Source: CAVRJC01 sp963721435 (lineage in GTDB: Bacteria; Actinomycetota; Acidimicrobiia; IMCC26256; DASPTH01). Taken from it: a DNA stretch of 64,000 nucleotides. The stretch covers positions 310,001 through 374,000 of the forward strand of contig CAVRJC010000005.1 of NCBI GenBank assembly GCA_963721435.1, read 5' to 3'. The notes under the pieces are model-generated. The model made no database searches. It saw nothing but the letters and a program-made list of their open reading frames with translations, and was not told where the DNA came from. How positions within the stretch are numbered: position 1 is the stretch's first letter; the number at the start of each line of letters is the position of its first letter. The position numbers and the translations under genes were made by a program. This document shows positions 48,012 through 57,469 of the stretch, one piece after another.

Positions 48012-48500
48012 TCAGTGCGGGCGTTCGCCTGCCAGCAGCTCGAGGATGTGCGGTATTGCGGGGAGGATCGCCTCGAGACATTCGAGCGCGCCATTGCTCG
48101 ATCCGGGGAGGTTGCACACCAGCGCCTCGCCCACCGCGCCGCACACGCCGCGCCCGAGCATCCCGAACGTGCGGCCGTCGGCGTCGCTGGCGCGGCGCAT
48201 CGCCTCCGCGAGGCCCGGGGCTTCGCGGTCGATGATCATCCGCGTGCCCTCAGGGGTGAGGTCACGCGGCCCGAAGCCGGTGCCGCCCGTGGTCACCACG
48301 ACGCCCTGGAAGCCGGCGACCAGCTCGCGCAGCGCGAAGGCGACCTCGTCGATGCCGTCGGGCGTCACCTCGTGGTCGATCACCGCGAAGCCGGCGTCGA
48401 CGAGCCGCTGCACCACCTTCGGTCCCGCGCGGTCGACGCGCGTGCCGTGATGCACACCGTCCGACACGACGAGCACCTTCGCCGCGAGCGCGAACGTCAT
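48012..48500 (-). CDS. MoaB/MogA-like molybdopterin-binding protein
   Basis: 162 aa. It has AKVLVVSDGVHHGTRVDRAG at the start, VVTTGGTGFGPRDLTPEGTR near 75 with the conserved TGGTG and TPE, and LVCNLPGSSNGALECLEAIL near 130. MogA adenylylates molybdopterin in molybdenum cofactor synthesis. No other moa or mob gene is in the window. The ATG at 48500 overlaps the rpe stop as ATGA, so it is coupled to rpe. The continuous frame into rpe is an artefact of the rpe break, not a fusion. Confidence 0.85.
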   Translation of the reverse strand: MTFALAAKVLVVSDGVHHGTRVDRAGPKVVQRLVDAGFAVIDHEVTPDGIDEVAFALRELVAGFQGVVVTTGGTGFGPRDLTPEGTRMIIDREAPGLAEAMRRASDADGRTFGMLGRGVCGAVGEALVCNLPGSSNGALECLEAILPAIPHILELLAGERPH

Positions 48501-49160
48501 GATGCGGTGAGCGCGGCGTCGGCCGCGGCGAGGATGGCGCGGCCCGCGGCGACGGGATCGTCGGCCTTGAACACCGCGCTGCCCGACACGAGGATGTCGA
48601 CGCCCGCCTGCGCGGCCGCGGGCGCAGTCACTTCGCTGATCCCGCCGTCGATCTCGATCTCGACCGCGAGCTCCCGCGCGTCGATCTCCCGGCGCGCGAC
48701 CGTCACCTTGTCGAGCACTTCGGGGATGAAGGACTGCCCGCCCCAACCGGGATGCACACTCATCACGAGCAGCAGGTCGATCTCCTCGAGGTACGGCAGG
48801 ACCGTGTCGACGCGGCGTCTCGGGGTTGAGCACGAGCCCCACACCGACGTCGCGCCGGCGGAGCTCGTCGAACAGCGGGCGCGGATCACCGAGCTCGATG
48901 TGCACGATGCACCGGTCGGCGCCCGCGCTCGCGAAGTCGGCGAGCAGCACGCCCGGGTTGTCGACCATGAGGTGGCAGTCGAGGAAGAGGTCGGTGTGCT
49001 CACGCAAGGAAGCGACGACCGGAGGGCCGATGGTGAGGTTGGGCACGAAGTGGCCGTCCATCACGTCGACGTGCAGGAGGTCGGCAACTTCCGCGACGCG
49101 ATCGACCTCGGCGCCCAGGCGTGCGAAGTCCGCAGACAGGATCGACGGCGCCAGCTTCAC
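48497..49160 (-). CDS. rpe: Ribulose-phosphate 3-epimerase (frameshifted)
   Basis: TIM-barrel epimerase linking ribulose 5-phosphate and xylulose 5-phosphate. MKLAPSILSADFARLGAEVD is the typical start. LLHVDVMDGHFVPNLTIGPP near 28 carries metal and catalytic residues. FLDCHLMVDNPG follows. After GLVLNPET (about 48817) the frame breaks; the next frame gives VDTVLPYLEEIDLLLVMSVH, PGWGGQSFIPEVLDK and the C-terminal EIDGGISEVTAPAAAQAGVD, and stops at 48497. 664 = 3x221+1 fits one extra C in GAGACGCCGCG. Repaired length is a normal 221 aa. Confidence 0.92.
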
Positions 49161-49283
49161 GCCGTCAACCTAACGCGTGCGCCCTCGAGCTCCCGCGAGA
49201 CTCCCCTCCTCCGCGAGGAACCGTCAGAAGTGATTGACACAGCTACTTCACCCTGACGGATCCTCGCGAAGAGCGGAGTTGCC

Positions 49284-50577
49284 TCAGCTGGCACGGGCCA
49301 GGTTGAGGACGAACATGCCGTCGGTGCCGGCGGCGTCGGGGAGGAGCAATGCGCCGCGGCCGTGCGGGATCCACGGGTCGCCGGGCGGCGCCGAGCGCGG
49401 TGAAGTCGGGGAGCTGCTCGGCGGCCCAGGAGTCGATGTCGACGGTCTCCTCACGCGTGAGCGTGCACACGGAGTACACGAGCACCCCGCCGGGGCGCAC
49501 GAGCGCGGCGGCCGACGCGAGCAGCTCACGTTGCAGCGTGGCGAGCTCGGGAATGACGTCGGGTTGGAGCCGCCAGCGCGCGTCGGGGCGGCGGCGGAGC
49601 ACGCCGATGCCGCTGCACGGGGCGTCGAGCAGGACGCGGTCGAAGGCGCCCACCTCGACGGGCAGCGCGCGCCCGTCGGCCACGACGCACGAGACCTTCG
49701 GGAGTCGCAGGCGCGCGGCTGCTTCGGCGATCAGGCGGACGCGTCCGGCATCGACGTCGACGGCGACCACCTCGCCGTCGTCGCCCACCCGCTCGGCGAT
49801 CGCGGTGGCCTTCCCTCCGGGCGCCGCAGCGAGATCGGCGACCCGCTCCCCCGGCTGCGGGTCGAGCACGGCGACGACGGCCTGACTGCCCTGGTCCTGG
49901 GGCGTGGCACGCCCGTCGCGCACCGCGGGCAGTCGGGCGGGGTCGCCGATGCCGCGGACCACCAGCGCAGTCTCGATGAGCCGACCGGCTTCGACCCGTC
50001 CACCCGCCCGTGTGATCTCGGTGCCGACGCCGCTCGGGCTCCCTCGCTGCGGGTTGACCCGCAGCGTGACCGTCGCCGGCTCGTTCATCGCCACGAGCAC
50101 CGCATGAGCGCGCTCGGTGCCGAGCTCGCGCGTGAGGCGCTCGACCAGCCAATCGGGGTACGAGAGCGCCACCGCCTCGCTCATGGGCTCGGGAAACGGA
50201 GGGCCGAGCCGTGTGATGCCGCGCAACACGCCGTTGGCAAACCCGCGGGCGCGCGGCGAGCGCGCCACGAGGGCCTTCACCGTCTCGCCGACGGCCGCGT
50301 GCGCGGGGACACCCTGCACAAGTTGGTACGCGCCCATACGCAATGCGGCGCGCACCGGAGGGTCGAGTCGCCTGACCGGACGCGACGACGCGCGCTCGAC
50401 CAGGTCGTCGAGTCGGCGTTGCGCGCGCACGGTGCCGTACACGAGGTCGGTGGCGAACGCGCGGTCACGGTCGTCGAGGGTGGTGTCGCGCAACATCGTG
50501 GGCAGCACGACGTGCGCGTACGCACCTTCGTCGATGCGCACCAACGCGTCGAGCGCGACCAGCCGGGCGCTGCTCAC
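49284..50577 (-). CDS. rsmB: 16S rRNA m5C967 methyltransferase (frameshifted at 3' end)
   Basis: 431 aa when repaired. An N-terminal NusB-like domain (residues 1-135, SARLVALDALVRIDEGAYAH; AHAAVGETVKALVARSPRA) is followed by the SAM domain with DLAAAPGGKATAIAERVGDD near 250. VLLDAPCSGIGVLRRRPDAR near 318 holds one catalytic Cys and YSVCTLTREETVDID near 380 the other. Near 49386 the frame breaks; the correct end GDPWIPHGRGALLLPDAAGT, DGMFVLNLARAS lies one frame over. 1294 = 3x431+1 fits one extra base. GTG 50577 overlaps the fmt stop by 4 bp. Confidence 0.92.
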
Positions 50578-51419
50578 GAGCCCAGCTCGAACGGCTCGCC
50601 GCGGCGGCCGCGGATCCAGTCGTCGAACTGCATGCGTGCACGCCCTTCGGGTTGGACTTCGAGCAGCTCGAGCGCGCCGTCGTCGGCGACGCGTGCGCAC
50701 CAGATCTTCAGCCGCTTCCCGTCGACGGTCGTCCACGCGCCCGGGCGCGGATTGCCGGCACGGATGATCCGGTGCAGCTCGGCCGCGGGGCGCGACCAGT
50801 CGATTTCGAACTCCTCGACCGTCAGCTTGTCGGCGTAGGTCGGCTCGCCCTCCTGCGCATCGGGTGCGGTGTGCGCCACGGCGGGGAGGGTGTCGAGCAG
50901 CAAGTCGGTACCGAGCTCCACGAGACGAGCGCGCAGCTCGCCGGCGGTCTCGTCGTCGGCGATGCGGGTGGACGCGCGTGCGTACACCGCGCCGGTGTCG
51001 AGGCCCTTCGCGATCTGCATGATGCACACGCCGGTCTCGTCGTCACCCGCGAGGATCGCCCGTTCGACGGGCGCCGCGCCGCGCCAGCGCGGCAACAACG
51101 AGAAGTGCACGTTCACGAACCCGAGCGGCACCGCCGTGAACAGCGACTCGGGCAGGATCTGGCCGAACGCGACGACCACACCGACCTCGGCGCCGCTCGC
51201 CGCCACTTCGTCGCGCACCTCACGGGCGCGCTCGGGCGTGCGTACCGGCAATCCGAGCTCGAGCGCGGCTGCCTTCACCGGGCTCGGGTCCGCGGCACCG
51301 CCCCGCCCGCGCCGACGATCAGGCTGCGTGACGACGAGCGCGATCTCGTGTCCCGCCGTGCGGAGCGCGCGCAAGGAGGGAACCGCGTCGTCAGGTGTGC
51401 CGAAGAAGATGATGCGCAC
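50574..51419 (-). CDS. fmt: Methionyl-tRNA formyltransferase
   Basis: 281 aa. IIFFGTPDDAVPSLRAL is the N-terminal formyl-transferase fold. NVHFSLLPRWRGAAPVERAI near 107 carries the catalytic His and the family SLLP-W-GAAP signature. The C-terminal OB domain is from about 205 (DKLTVEEFEIDWSRPAAELH). It is shorter than the usual 305-315 aa, mainly at the C-terminus, but blocks stay in frame. It formylates Met on initiator tRNA; def, encoded next upstream, later removes the formyl group. Confidence 0.95.
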   Translation of the reverse strand: MRIIFFGTPDDAVPSLRALRTAGHEIALVVTQPDRRRGRGGAADPSPVKAAALELGLPVRTPERAREVRDEVAASGAEVGVVVAFGQILPESLFTAVPLGFVNVHFSLLPRWRGAAPVERAILAGDDETGVCIMQIAKGLDTGAVYARASTRIADDETAGELRARLVELGTDLLLDTLPAVAHTAPDAQEGEPTYADKLTVEEFEIDWSRPAAELHRIIRAGNPRPGAWTTVDGKRLKIWCARVADDGALELLEVQPEGRARMQFDDWIRGRRGEPFELGS

Positions 51420-51491
51420 GAGGCGCTTTCCGTCAGGAGACGCAGCGGAGCCGTGCTCGGACGAGCGGGGCGGCGTGGCGGAGTCGACCAG

Positions 51492-52013
51492 TCATTGTCG
51501 GTCTGAGGGACCGGAGAGCGCAGGGAGCTCGCGGTTGCGCATCTCGCGCAGGGCGTCGCGGCGGACGTCGGGATCGACGCGGTCGAGCACGAGCACACCG
51601 TCGAGGTGGTCGATCTCGTGCTGGATCATGCGGGCCAGGAGGTCGTCGCCCTCGAGGATCACCTCGTTGCCGTCGAGGTCGAAACCGCGCATGGTGACGA
51701 ATTCGGCGCGCACGATCTCGAATCGGAAACCCGGCACCGACAAGCAGCCCTCACTGTCGACCTGCTCACCCGACATCTCGACGATCTCGGGGTTGATGAC
51801 CACGTTCGGGCCGTCACCCTCGTGGAGGTCGTAGGTGAAGAGGCGCTTGCGCACACCCACCTGCGGGGCGGCGAGGCCGACGCCCTCCTCGAGCTCCATC
51901 GTCTCGTACATGCCGTGCACGATCGGGATGAGCTCGCCGGTGATGTCCTCCACCTCGCGCGCGCGCTGCTTCAGCACGGGGTCGCCGAACGTTCGCAGCG
52001 GATACGCAGTCAT
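51492..52013 (-). CDS. def: Peptide deformylase
   Basis: 173 aa metallo-hydrolase. Motif 1 is GVGLAAPQVGVRKRLFTYDL near 45-64 (GxGxAAxQ). Motif 2 is DSEGCLSVPGF near 88-98 (EGCLS with the metal Cys). Motif 3 is MIQHEIDHLDGVLVLDR near 130 (HExDH). It removes N-formyl groups from new proteins. Encoded just before fmt in the same direction, with a gap of about 70 bp. Complete. Confidence 0.96.
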   Translation of the reverse strand: MTAYPLRTFGDPVLKQRAREVEDITGELIPIVHGMYETMELEEGVGLAAPQVGVRKRLFTYDLHEGDGPNVVINPEIVEMSGEQVDSEGCLSVPGFRFEIVRAEFVTMRGFDLDGNEVILEGDDLLARMIQHEIDHLDGVLVLDRVDPDVRRDALREMRNRELPALSGPSDRQ

Positions 52014-52097
52014 GCCCCCAAGTTACAGGAGCGATCGAGAGCGAGACGGCCGTCCGCCGAGCCGAGAGCGACCAGTCGAGTGGGTGAGACTGCGGAT

Positions 52098-53927
52098 TCA
52101 GACCCTGCGGGGATCGACGTCGACCCGGAGGCGACCGACGGCATGGGCCGCGTCGACCTCGGGGAGCGCGAGCGCATCGCACAGCTGCGCGAAGCCCGGC
52201 GCCCGCACCAGCGCCCGCTTGCCGTCGTCGACGGGCCCGAGGACCATGACGCTGCCTTCCCGGCCAGGCACGGAGCCGGCGGCGCGCTTCAGCGCGTCGC
52301 ACGCGTGCGCGACCGCGTCGACGTCACCGCTCAGCTCGGCGAGGCCGCCGAACGGCGGGAACCCGAGCGCGCGGCGATCCGGCCGCTCGGACTCCGCCAC
52401 CACGAGAGGGTCGGCGTCGACCGCCGCCTGCACCACCTCGTGCCCGGGCAACCGGGTCTGGAGCAGCAGCACTCCCCCGTCGGCCCGGGGCCCGAGCAGC
52501 CGGGCCGCTCGCACCAGCAGCCACAACGCCTGTTCCGCCGCTCGCACCCGGGGCGCGAGCAGCTCCTGGTCGAGCTCGAGGAACGCGACCAGGCGGACGG
52601 GCCGGTCGGCGACCACCGGGACGCGGTGCAGGACCGCCTCGGTGCCGATGAGCACGTCGGCGTCGGCCGGTATCTCGTCGGTGGCGGCGTCGACGGCCAC
52701 CACCGACGTACGGGGCAGCAGCGCGTCGAGGTCGTCGCGCACCTTGTTGACACCCGGTCGCAGGGCGCGGAACTTCGTGCCGTGACAGTGGGTGCAGATC
52801 TTGGGCCGCTCGAGCGCGCAGCGAGGGCACGCCAGCCCTGTGTCGCGCTCCACCACGGTCGCGCCACATCGCTCGCAGCGCGCGAGCTCGGAGCACGTGA
52901 CGCACGCCAGCAGGCGCGCCCGCCCGCGACGGTTGAGCACGCACACCGACCGTCCACCGTCGTCGTCGCGTGCGCGTCGGAGCGCATCCGCGAGCGCGGT
53001 CGTGAGCAGACCCTGGCCCGGCGCGTCGTCGCGCGGGTCGACGACCTGCACACGCGGCCACGACATCCGGGGTGACTGCGCGGGCGTGAGCGGGCGTGGT
53101 GCGCCGAGCGCTTCGAGCGCATCCAACGTGGGCGCGGGGGTGATCATGCGCACCGATGCGCCCGTGCGCCGCGCCCGTTCCACCGCGACGTCGCGCGCGT
53201 TCCACGTGGGCGCGCGCTCCTCCTCGAGTGCCTCGTCGCCCTCGTCGACCACGATCACCGTGGCGAGATCCGGTACCGGCGCCCACACCGCGGTGCGGCC
53301 ACCCACGATCACGCATGCGCCCGCGCGCGCGCGATCCCACGCGGCGGTGAGGTCGGCTGCGCTGTGATCGGAGCGGATCACCGCGACGTCACGACCCTCG
53401 TCGAGCAGCAGCGCGACCAGCCGCGCCGCGCGCACGGGGTCGGGGTCGATGACGACGGTCGAGCCTTCGGGCGCGGCCAGCGTCGCGACGACCGGGTTCG
53501 GGTCGTCGGCCGGCTGCCACACGATGAGCGCGTCCGCAAACCACGGATGCGCCGGGGCGAACGCGGTCGGGTACACCGCGGCCTCGACCTCGGGCGGCGC
53601 GTCCGGCGTCACGATGTTCGGGGCCGACGCCGCGCGCAGCAACGTCGCCAGAGGGCCCGCCCAGCGCCACGCCGTCCACTCGCACAGCGCGACCACGTCG
53701 GCCGGCGGGCCGTCGGACACGACCGCGGCAATGTCCCGGATCCGAGAGACATCGGTCTCGGGCAACGCGACGTCGTCGTCGAGCACCCACCCGCGCAGCC
53801 GACGTCCATGGAGCGGCACGCGCACGATCGTGCCGACCCGCACGTGCTCCACCAGCCCGTCGGGCACCGAGTAGTCGAACGCGCGGTGGATCGCCGGCAC
53901 GTCCGGATGCACCCGCACGACTGTCAT
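52098..53927 (-). CDS. priA: PriA-like replication restart protein without a Walker A motif
   Basis: 609 aa. The N-terminal DNA-binding domain (VVRVHPDVPAIHRAFDYSVP, VRVGTIVRVPLHGRRLRGWV) is typical of PriA. The zinc-binding region has CVTCSELARCERCG and CPRCALERPKICTHCHG near 320-360. In the expected helicase domain there is no GxxGSGKT, and the DEAH position reads VVDEGDEALEEE. Actinobacterial PriA is known to lack helicase motifs, so it probably loads or bridges restart factors without unwinding. It lies between def and metK as in M. tuberculosis. Confidence 0.9.
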   Translation of the reverse strand: MTVVRVHPDVPAIHRAFDYSVPDGLVEHVRVGTIVRVPLHGRRLRGWVLDDDVALPETDVSRIRDIAAVVSDGPPADVVALCEWTAWRWAGPLATLLRAASAPNIVTPDAPPEVEAAVYPTAFAPAHPWFADALIVWQPADDPNPVVATLAAPEGSTVVIDPDPVRAARLVALLLDEGRDVAVIRSDHSAADLTAAWDRARAGACVIVGGRTAVWAPVPDLATVIVVDEGDEALEEERAPTWNARDVAVERARRTGASVRMITPAPTLDALEALGAPRPLTPAQSPRMSWPRVQVVDPRDDAPGQGLLTTALADALRRARDDDGGRSVCVLNRRGRARLLACVTCSELARCERCGATVVERDTGLACPRCALERPKICTHCHGTKFRALRPGVNKVRDDLDALLPRTSVVAVDAATDEIPADADVLIGTEAVLHRVPVVADRPVRLVAFLELDQELLAPRVRAAEQALWLLVRAARLLGPRADGGVLLLQTRLPGHEVVQAAVDADPLVVAESERPDRRALGFPPFGGLAELSGDVDAVAHACDALKRAAGSVPGREGSVMVLGPVDDGKRALVRAPGFAQLCDALALPEVDAAHAVGRLRVDVDPRRV

Positions 53928-54008
53928 GGGCTTCCTCGAACCCGCAGCATCCGTCGGTCGAGGCCCGCAGACGCGTCTCGAGTGACGGATGCTCGGAAGG
54001 GCTGAGAG

Positions 54009-55205
54009 TTATGCCAGGGCCTCGGCGGCTTTGCGGAGGTCGGGGGCGGCGTCGGTGCGCTCCCACGTGAAGTCGCGCTCGTCGCGCCCGAAATGGCCGT
54101 ACGCCGCCGTCGGCTGGAAGATCGGGCGCCGGAGATCGAGGCGCTCGATGATCGCAGCGGGCCGCAGGTCGAAGTACTCGCGCAGCAACTCGGGCAACTT
54201 GACCGGGTCGACTTCCGACGTGCCGAACGTCTCCACCATCATCGACACCGGGTGCGCGACGCCGATCGCGTACGCGACCTGCACCTCGCACCGGCGCGCG
54301 ATCCCCGCGGCCACCACGTTCTTGGCGACGTGACGCACCGCGTACGCGGCCGAGCGGTCGACCTTGGTCGGGTCCTTGCCACTGAACGCCCCGCCACCGT
54401 GGCGGCTCATGCCGCCGTACGTGTCGACGATGATCTTGCGGCCGGTCAGACCACAGTCGGCGTGCGGCCCACCGAGCTCGAACGCGCCGGTCGGGTTGCA
54501 CAGCACGTCGAAGTCGTCGTCGGCGAACTGCTCGGGCAGCAGCGGACGGATCACGTGCTCGATGAGCTCGTTGCGCATCTTGCCGTCGATGTCGATCTCG
54601 GGCGCGTGCTGGCTCGAGATCAGCACCGTACGCAGACGCGTCGGCATGTTGCCCTCGTACTCGATGGTGACCTGCGTCTTGCCGTCGGGCCGCAGGTAGT
54701 CCATCGTGCCGTCCTTGCGCACCGCGGCGAGCTGGCGCGCCAGCCGGTGCGCGAGCCAGATCGGCATGGGCATGAGGTCGGGCGTCTCGTTGCTGGCGTA
54801 CCCGAACATCATCCCCTGGTCACCGGCGCCGACCTCGTCGAAGCGGTCGGCCACGCCGTCGCGCACTTCCTTCGCCTTGTCGACGCCCATCGCGATGTCG
54901 GGCGACTGCTCGTCGAGGGTCGTGATGACTGCACACGTGTGGGCGTCGAACCCGTAGGACGCGCTCGTGTAGCCGATGCTGCGCACGGTGTCGCGCGCGA
55001 CACGGTTGATGTCGACGTACGCATTGGTGGAGATCTCACCCGCCACGACCACGAGGCCGGTGGTGACCAACGTCTCGCACGCGACCCGGCTCTGCGGGTC
55101 CTGCTCGTAGATGGCGTCGAGCACCGCGTCGCTGATCTGGTCGCACATCTTGTCGGGGTGGCCTTCGGTGACCGACTCCGAGGTGAAGGTGTAGTTGTCC
55201 GGCAT
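54009..55205 (-). CDS. metK: S-adenosylmethionine synthetase
   Basis: 398 aa. YTFTSESVTEGHPDKMCDQI near residue 4 carries the ATP-site His. GAGDQGMMFGYASNETPDLM near 125 and GGGAFSGKDPTKVDRSAAY near 275 are the two PROSITE-type signatures. RRPIFQPTAAYGHFGRDERD lies near the end. It makes SAM from methionine and ATP. The minus-strand start follows coaBC by 2 nt, so the genes are probably co-transcribed. Complete. Confidence 0.97.
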   Translation of the reverse strand: MPDNYTFTSESVTEGHPDKMCDQISDAVLDAIYEQDPQSRVACETLVTTGLVVVAGEISTNAYVDINRVARDTVRSIGYTSASYGFDAHTCAVITTLDEQSPDIAMGVDKAKEVRDGVADRFDEVGAGDQGMMFGYASNETPDLMPMPIWLAHRLARQLAAVRKDGTMDYLRPDGKTQVTIEYEGNMPTRLRTVLISSQHAPEIDIDGKMRNELIEHVIRPLLPEQFADDDFDVLCNPTGAFELGGPHADCGLTGRKIIVDTYGGMSRHGGGAFSGKDPTKVDRSAAYAVRHVAKNVVAAGIARRCEVQVAYAIGVAHPVSMMVETFGTSEVDPVKLPELLREYFDLRPAAIIERLDLRRPIFQPTAAYGHFGRDERDFTWERTDAAPDLRKAAEALA

Positions 55206-55207
55206 CT

Positions 55208-56446
55208 CTACGCTTTCTGGGGGTTCAGGAGAGCCGCCACCCTATCGAGGATGACGTCCGCGAGGTCGGTCTTGGCGAGCAGCGGGAGCTCTTGCACACC
55301 GCCGTCGGCATCGAGGATGACGGCACGGTTGGTGTCGACCTCGAAGCCGGCGTCTGGTTGTGAGATGTCGTTGCCGACGATGAGGTCGAGGTGCTTGGTC
55401 CGCAGCTTGTCGGCCGCGTTGTCGAGGAGGTCGTCGGTCTCCGCCGCGAACCCGACCAGCACCTGGCCCACGGGCTTGTCGCGCCCGAGGTCGACGAGGA
55501 AGTCGTGGGTGGGCTCGAGGACGATCTCCGGGATCCCCTCGTGCTTCTTGAGCTTGCGCTTCGGCGGTTCCTTCGGCCGGAAGTCGGCGATCGCGGCCGC
55601 CATCACGATCACGTCCTGCGCCGCGGCGCGTGCGAGCACCGCGTCCTGCATCTCCGACGCGGTCTGCACGCTGACGATCTCGATGCTCGGCGGCGCCGGG
55701 CGCCCGATGGTGGTGACGAGGGTGACGGCCGCGCCGCGTCGAGCCGCGACCTCGGCCACCGCGTAGCCCTGCTTGCCCGACGAACGGTTGGTGATCACGC
55801 GCACCGCGTCGATCGGCTCACGCGTGCCGCCGGCCGTCACCAGCACCCGCACGCCCGCGAGGTCGTGGCCCTCGGCGAGCACCGCGGCCGCAGCTTCGAC
55901 GACGACGGCCGGGTCGGCGAGTCGGCCCTCGCCGACGTCACCACCGGCGAGCCGCCCGCTCTCGGGATCGACCACGTGCACACCGCGGTGGCGCAACGTC
56001 GCGAGGTTGTCCTGCACCGCGGGGTGCTCCCACATCTCGGTGTGCATCGCCGGCGCTACCAGCACCGGTGCGCGCGTCGCGAGCAGCGTGGCGGTGAGCA
56101 GGTCGTCGGAGATGCCTGCCGCGTACTTGCCGAGCGTCTTGGCGGTGCAGGGCGCGACCACGATGAGATCCGCGGTCTGCCCGAGCCGCGTGTGCGGGAT
56201 CGGCTCCGGGCCGTCGAACAACGATGTGCGCGCAGGCTCCGACGCAAGCGCGGAGAACGTGAGCGCGCCGATGAACCGCAGCGCGTCGTCGGTGAGCACC
56301 GGCATCACGTAGGCGCCGGCATCGACCATGCGACGGCAGATCTCGACCGCCTTGTACGCGGCGATCCCGCCACTCACACCGAGCACGACGCGCCGGCCGC
56401 GCAGCGCGGCAAGCGGATCGTGCACGGGCATGTCGGCGGGTGCCAT
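55208..56446 (-). CDS. coaBC: CoaBC: phosphopantothenoylcysteine decarboxylase/synthetase
   Basis: 412 aa bifunctional coenzyme A enzyme. The CoaC flavoprotein half (1-190) has VVLGVSGGIAAYKAVEICRR near 20 and LVAPAMHTEMWEHPAVQDNL near 130. The CoaB half has VLVTAGGTREPIDAVRVITN near 207, NRSSGKQGYAVAEVAARRG and the dimer-strand AAIADFRPKEPPKRKLKK near 290. It joins cysteine to 4-phosphopantothenate and decarboxylates it. Order rpoZ-coaBC-metK-priA is conserved in actinobacteria. The start could be the first Met or MPVHDPL, five codons later. Confidence 0.95.
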   Translation of the reverse strand: MAPADMPVHDPLAALRGRRVVLGVSGGIAAYKAVEICRRMVDAGAYVMPVLTDDALRFIGALTFSALASEPARTSLFDGPEPIPHTRLGQTADLIVVAPCTAKTLGKYAAGISDDLLTATLLATRAPVLVAPAMHTEMWEHPAVQDNLATLRHRGVHVVDPESGRLAGGDVGEGRLADPAVVVEAAAAVLAEGHDLAGVRVLVTAGGTREPIDAVRVITNRSSGKQGYAVAEVAARRGAAVTLVTTIGRPAPPSIEIVSVQTASEMQDAVLARAAAQDVIVMAAAIADFRPKEPPKRKLKKHEGIPEIVLEPTHDFLVDLGRDKPVGQVLVGFAAETDDLLDNAADKLRTKHLDLIVGNDISQPDAGFEVDTNRAVILDADGGVQELPLLAKTDLADVILDRVAALLNPQKA

Positions 56447-56472
56447 GCGGGGCGCCCCGGGAAGCTCCGGGC

Positions 56473-56820
56473 TCAGGCCTCGGGCGACTCGACGGCGGCG
56501 GCTTCCTGCGCCGCGAGCAGCGCGGCCGCGATCTCGGCCTCGGCGGCCGCGACCTCTTCTGCGGTGAGCTCGGGCGGCAGCGGCACGGCCTCGATCTTGT
56601 CGGCCTCGATCTCCTCGAGCGCGATCGACAGCGGCTTGCGCGACACCGACGTGACCTGCGGCGGCACGATCTTGCCGAGGCCCTCGCCGAGCTGGTTGTA
56701 GTAGTCGTTGATCTCACGGGCACGCATGGCGGCCAGCGTGACCAGCGTGAACTTGGAGTCGACGCGCTCGAGCAACTGCTCCATGCGGGGGTCCATGAGG
56801 GTGGCCTTCGGCGGCATCAA
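56473..56820 (-). CDS. rpoZ: RNA polymerase omega subunit
   Basis: 115 aa. The core LLERVDSKFTLVTLAAMRAR, EINDYYNQLGEG near 16-48 is the omega fold, followed by VTSVSRKPLSIALEEIEADK near 57. The C-terminal third is Ala/Glu-rich and low in complexity. Omega stabilises the beta-prime subunit. It starts about 50 nt after gmk and precedes coaBC, the conserved gmk-rpoZ-coaBC order. The start is probably MDPRMEQLLERV or the first Met. Confidence 0.93.
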   Translation of the reverse strand: MMPPKATLMDPRMEQLLERVDSKFTLVTLAAMRAREINDYYNQLGEGLGKIVPPQVTSVSRKPLSIALEEIEADKIEAVPLPPELTAEEVAAAEAEIAAALLAAQEAAAVESPEA

Positions 56821-56871
56821 AGCTCCAGTTCGGGGGAAATCGACGCCGGTGCGGTGCGCGGAGCGCGGCCG

Positions 56872-57417
56872 TCAACGGCGAGCAGCAAGGATACCAGCCA
56901 GCTGATCGACCGCTGTATCCACGTCGTCGTTCACCACCACGGCGTCGAACGCCCCCGCCTGGGCCTCTTCGGCCGCCGCGGCCGCCAAGCGGGCGTCGAT
57001 GTCCTCGCTCGCGGCGCTCGGGCGCGACAACAGGCGTCGGCGGAGCTCGTCGGGCGACGGCGGCTTCACGAACACCAGCACCGCCTCCGGGAACCGCTCC
57101 TTCACCGCCAGCGCGCCCTGGACGTCGATCTCGAGCACGACGTCCTCACCGGCCGCGAGGTGTTGCTCCACCGGGCCCCGGGGCGTGCCCTTGAGGTCGC
57201 CGTAGACCTCGAACCACTCGAGGAAGCCGTCCTCCTCCCGCAGGGCCTCGAACCCGGCACGGTCCATGAAGAGGTAGTCGACGCCCTCCTCCTCGCCCGG
57301 ACGGGGTGGGCGGGTGTTGGCGGACACCGACAGCCAGAGGCTCGGGTCGCGCGCGAGCAGCTTCCTGACGATGGTTCCCTTGCCGACCCCCGACGGGCCG
57401 GCGATCACGAGCAGCAC
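56872..57417 (-). CDS. gmk: Guanylate kinase
   Basis: 181 aa. It phosphorylates GMP to GDP. The P-loop is LLVIAGPSGVGKGTIVRKLL near residues 2-21. The GMP-binding block is SVSANTRPPRPGEEEGVDYL near 33, and GTPRGPVEQHLAAGEDVVLE near 75 follows. I place the start at GTG 57417, just before the P-loop; the longer frame reaches into mihF and is not conserved. The Shine-Dalgarno match is weak, so the start may differ. Conserved mihF-gmk-rpoZ order. Confidence 0.93.
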   Translation of the reverse strand: MLLVIAGPSGVGKGTIVRKLLARDPSLWLSVSANTRPPRPGEEEGVDYLFMDRAGFEALREEDGFLEWFEVYGDLKGTPRGPVEQHLAAGEDVVLEIDVQGALAVKERFPEAVLVFVKPPSPDELRRRLLSRPSAASEDIDARLAAAAAEEAQAGAFDAVVVNDDVDTAVDQLAGILAARR

Positions 57418-57469
57418 TGTGGGCGACGTCGGAGAGGTCAGCGCGGTGCGAGTGGAGGCGGGGCGGGCG

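Noticed and set aside
48012..49160. Continuous ORF joining rpe and the moaB-like gene
   Set aside because: The conserved second half of rpe is in the next frame and ends at 48497; the join is an artefact.
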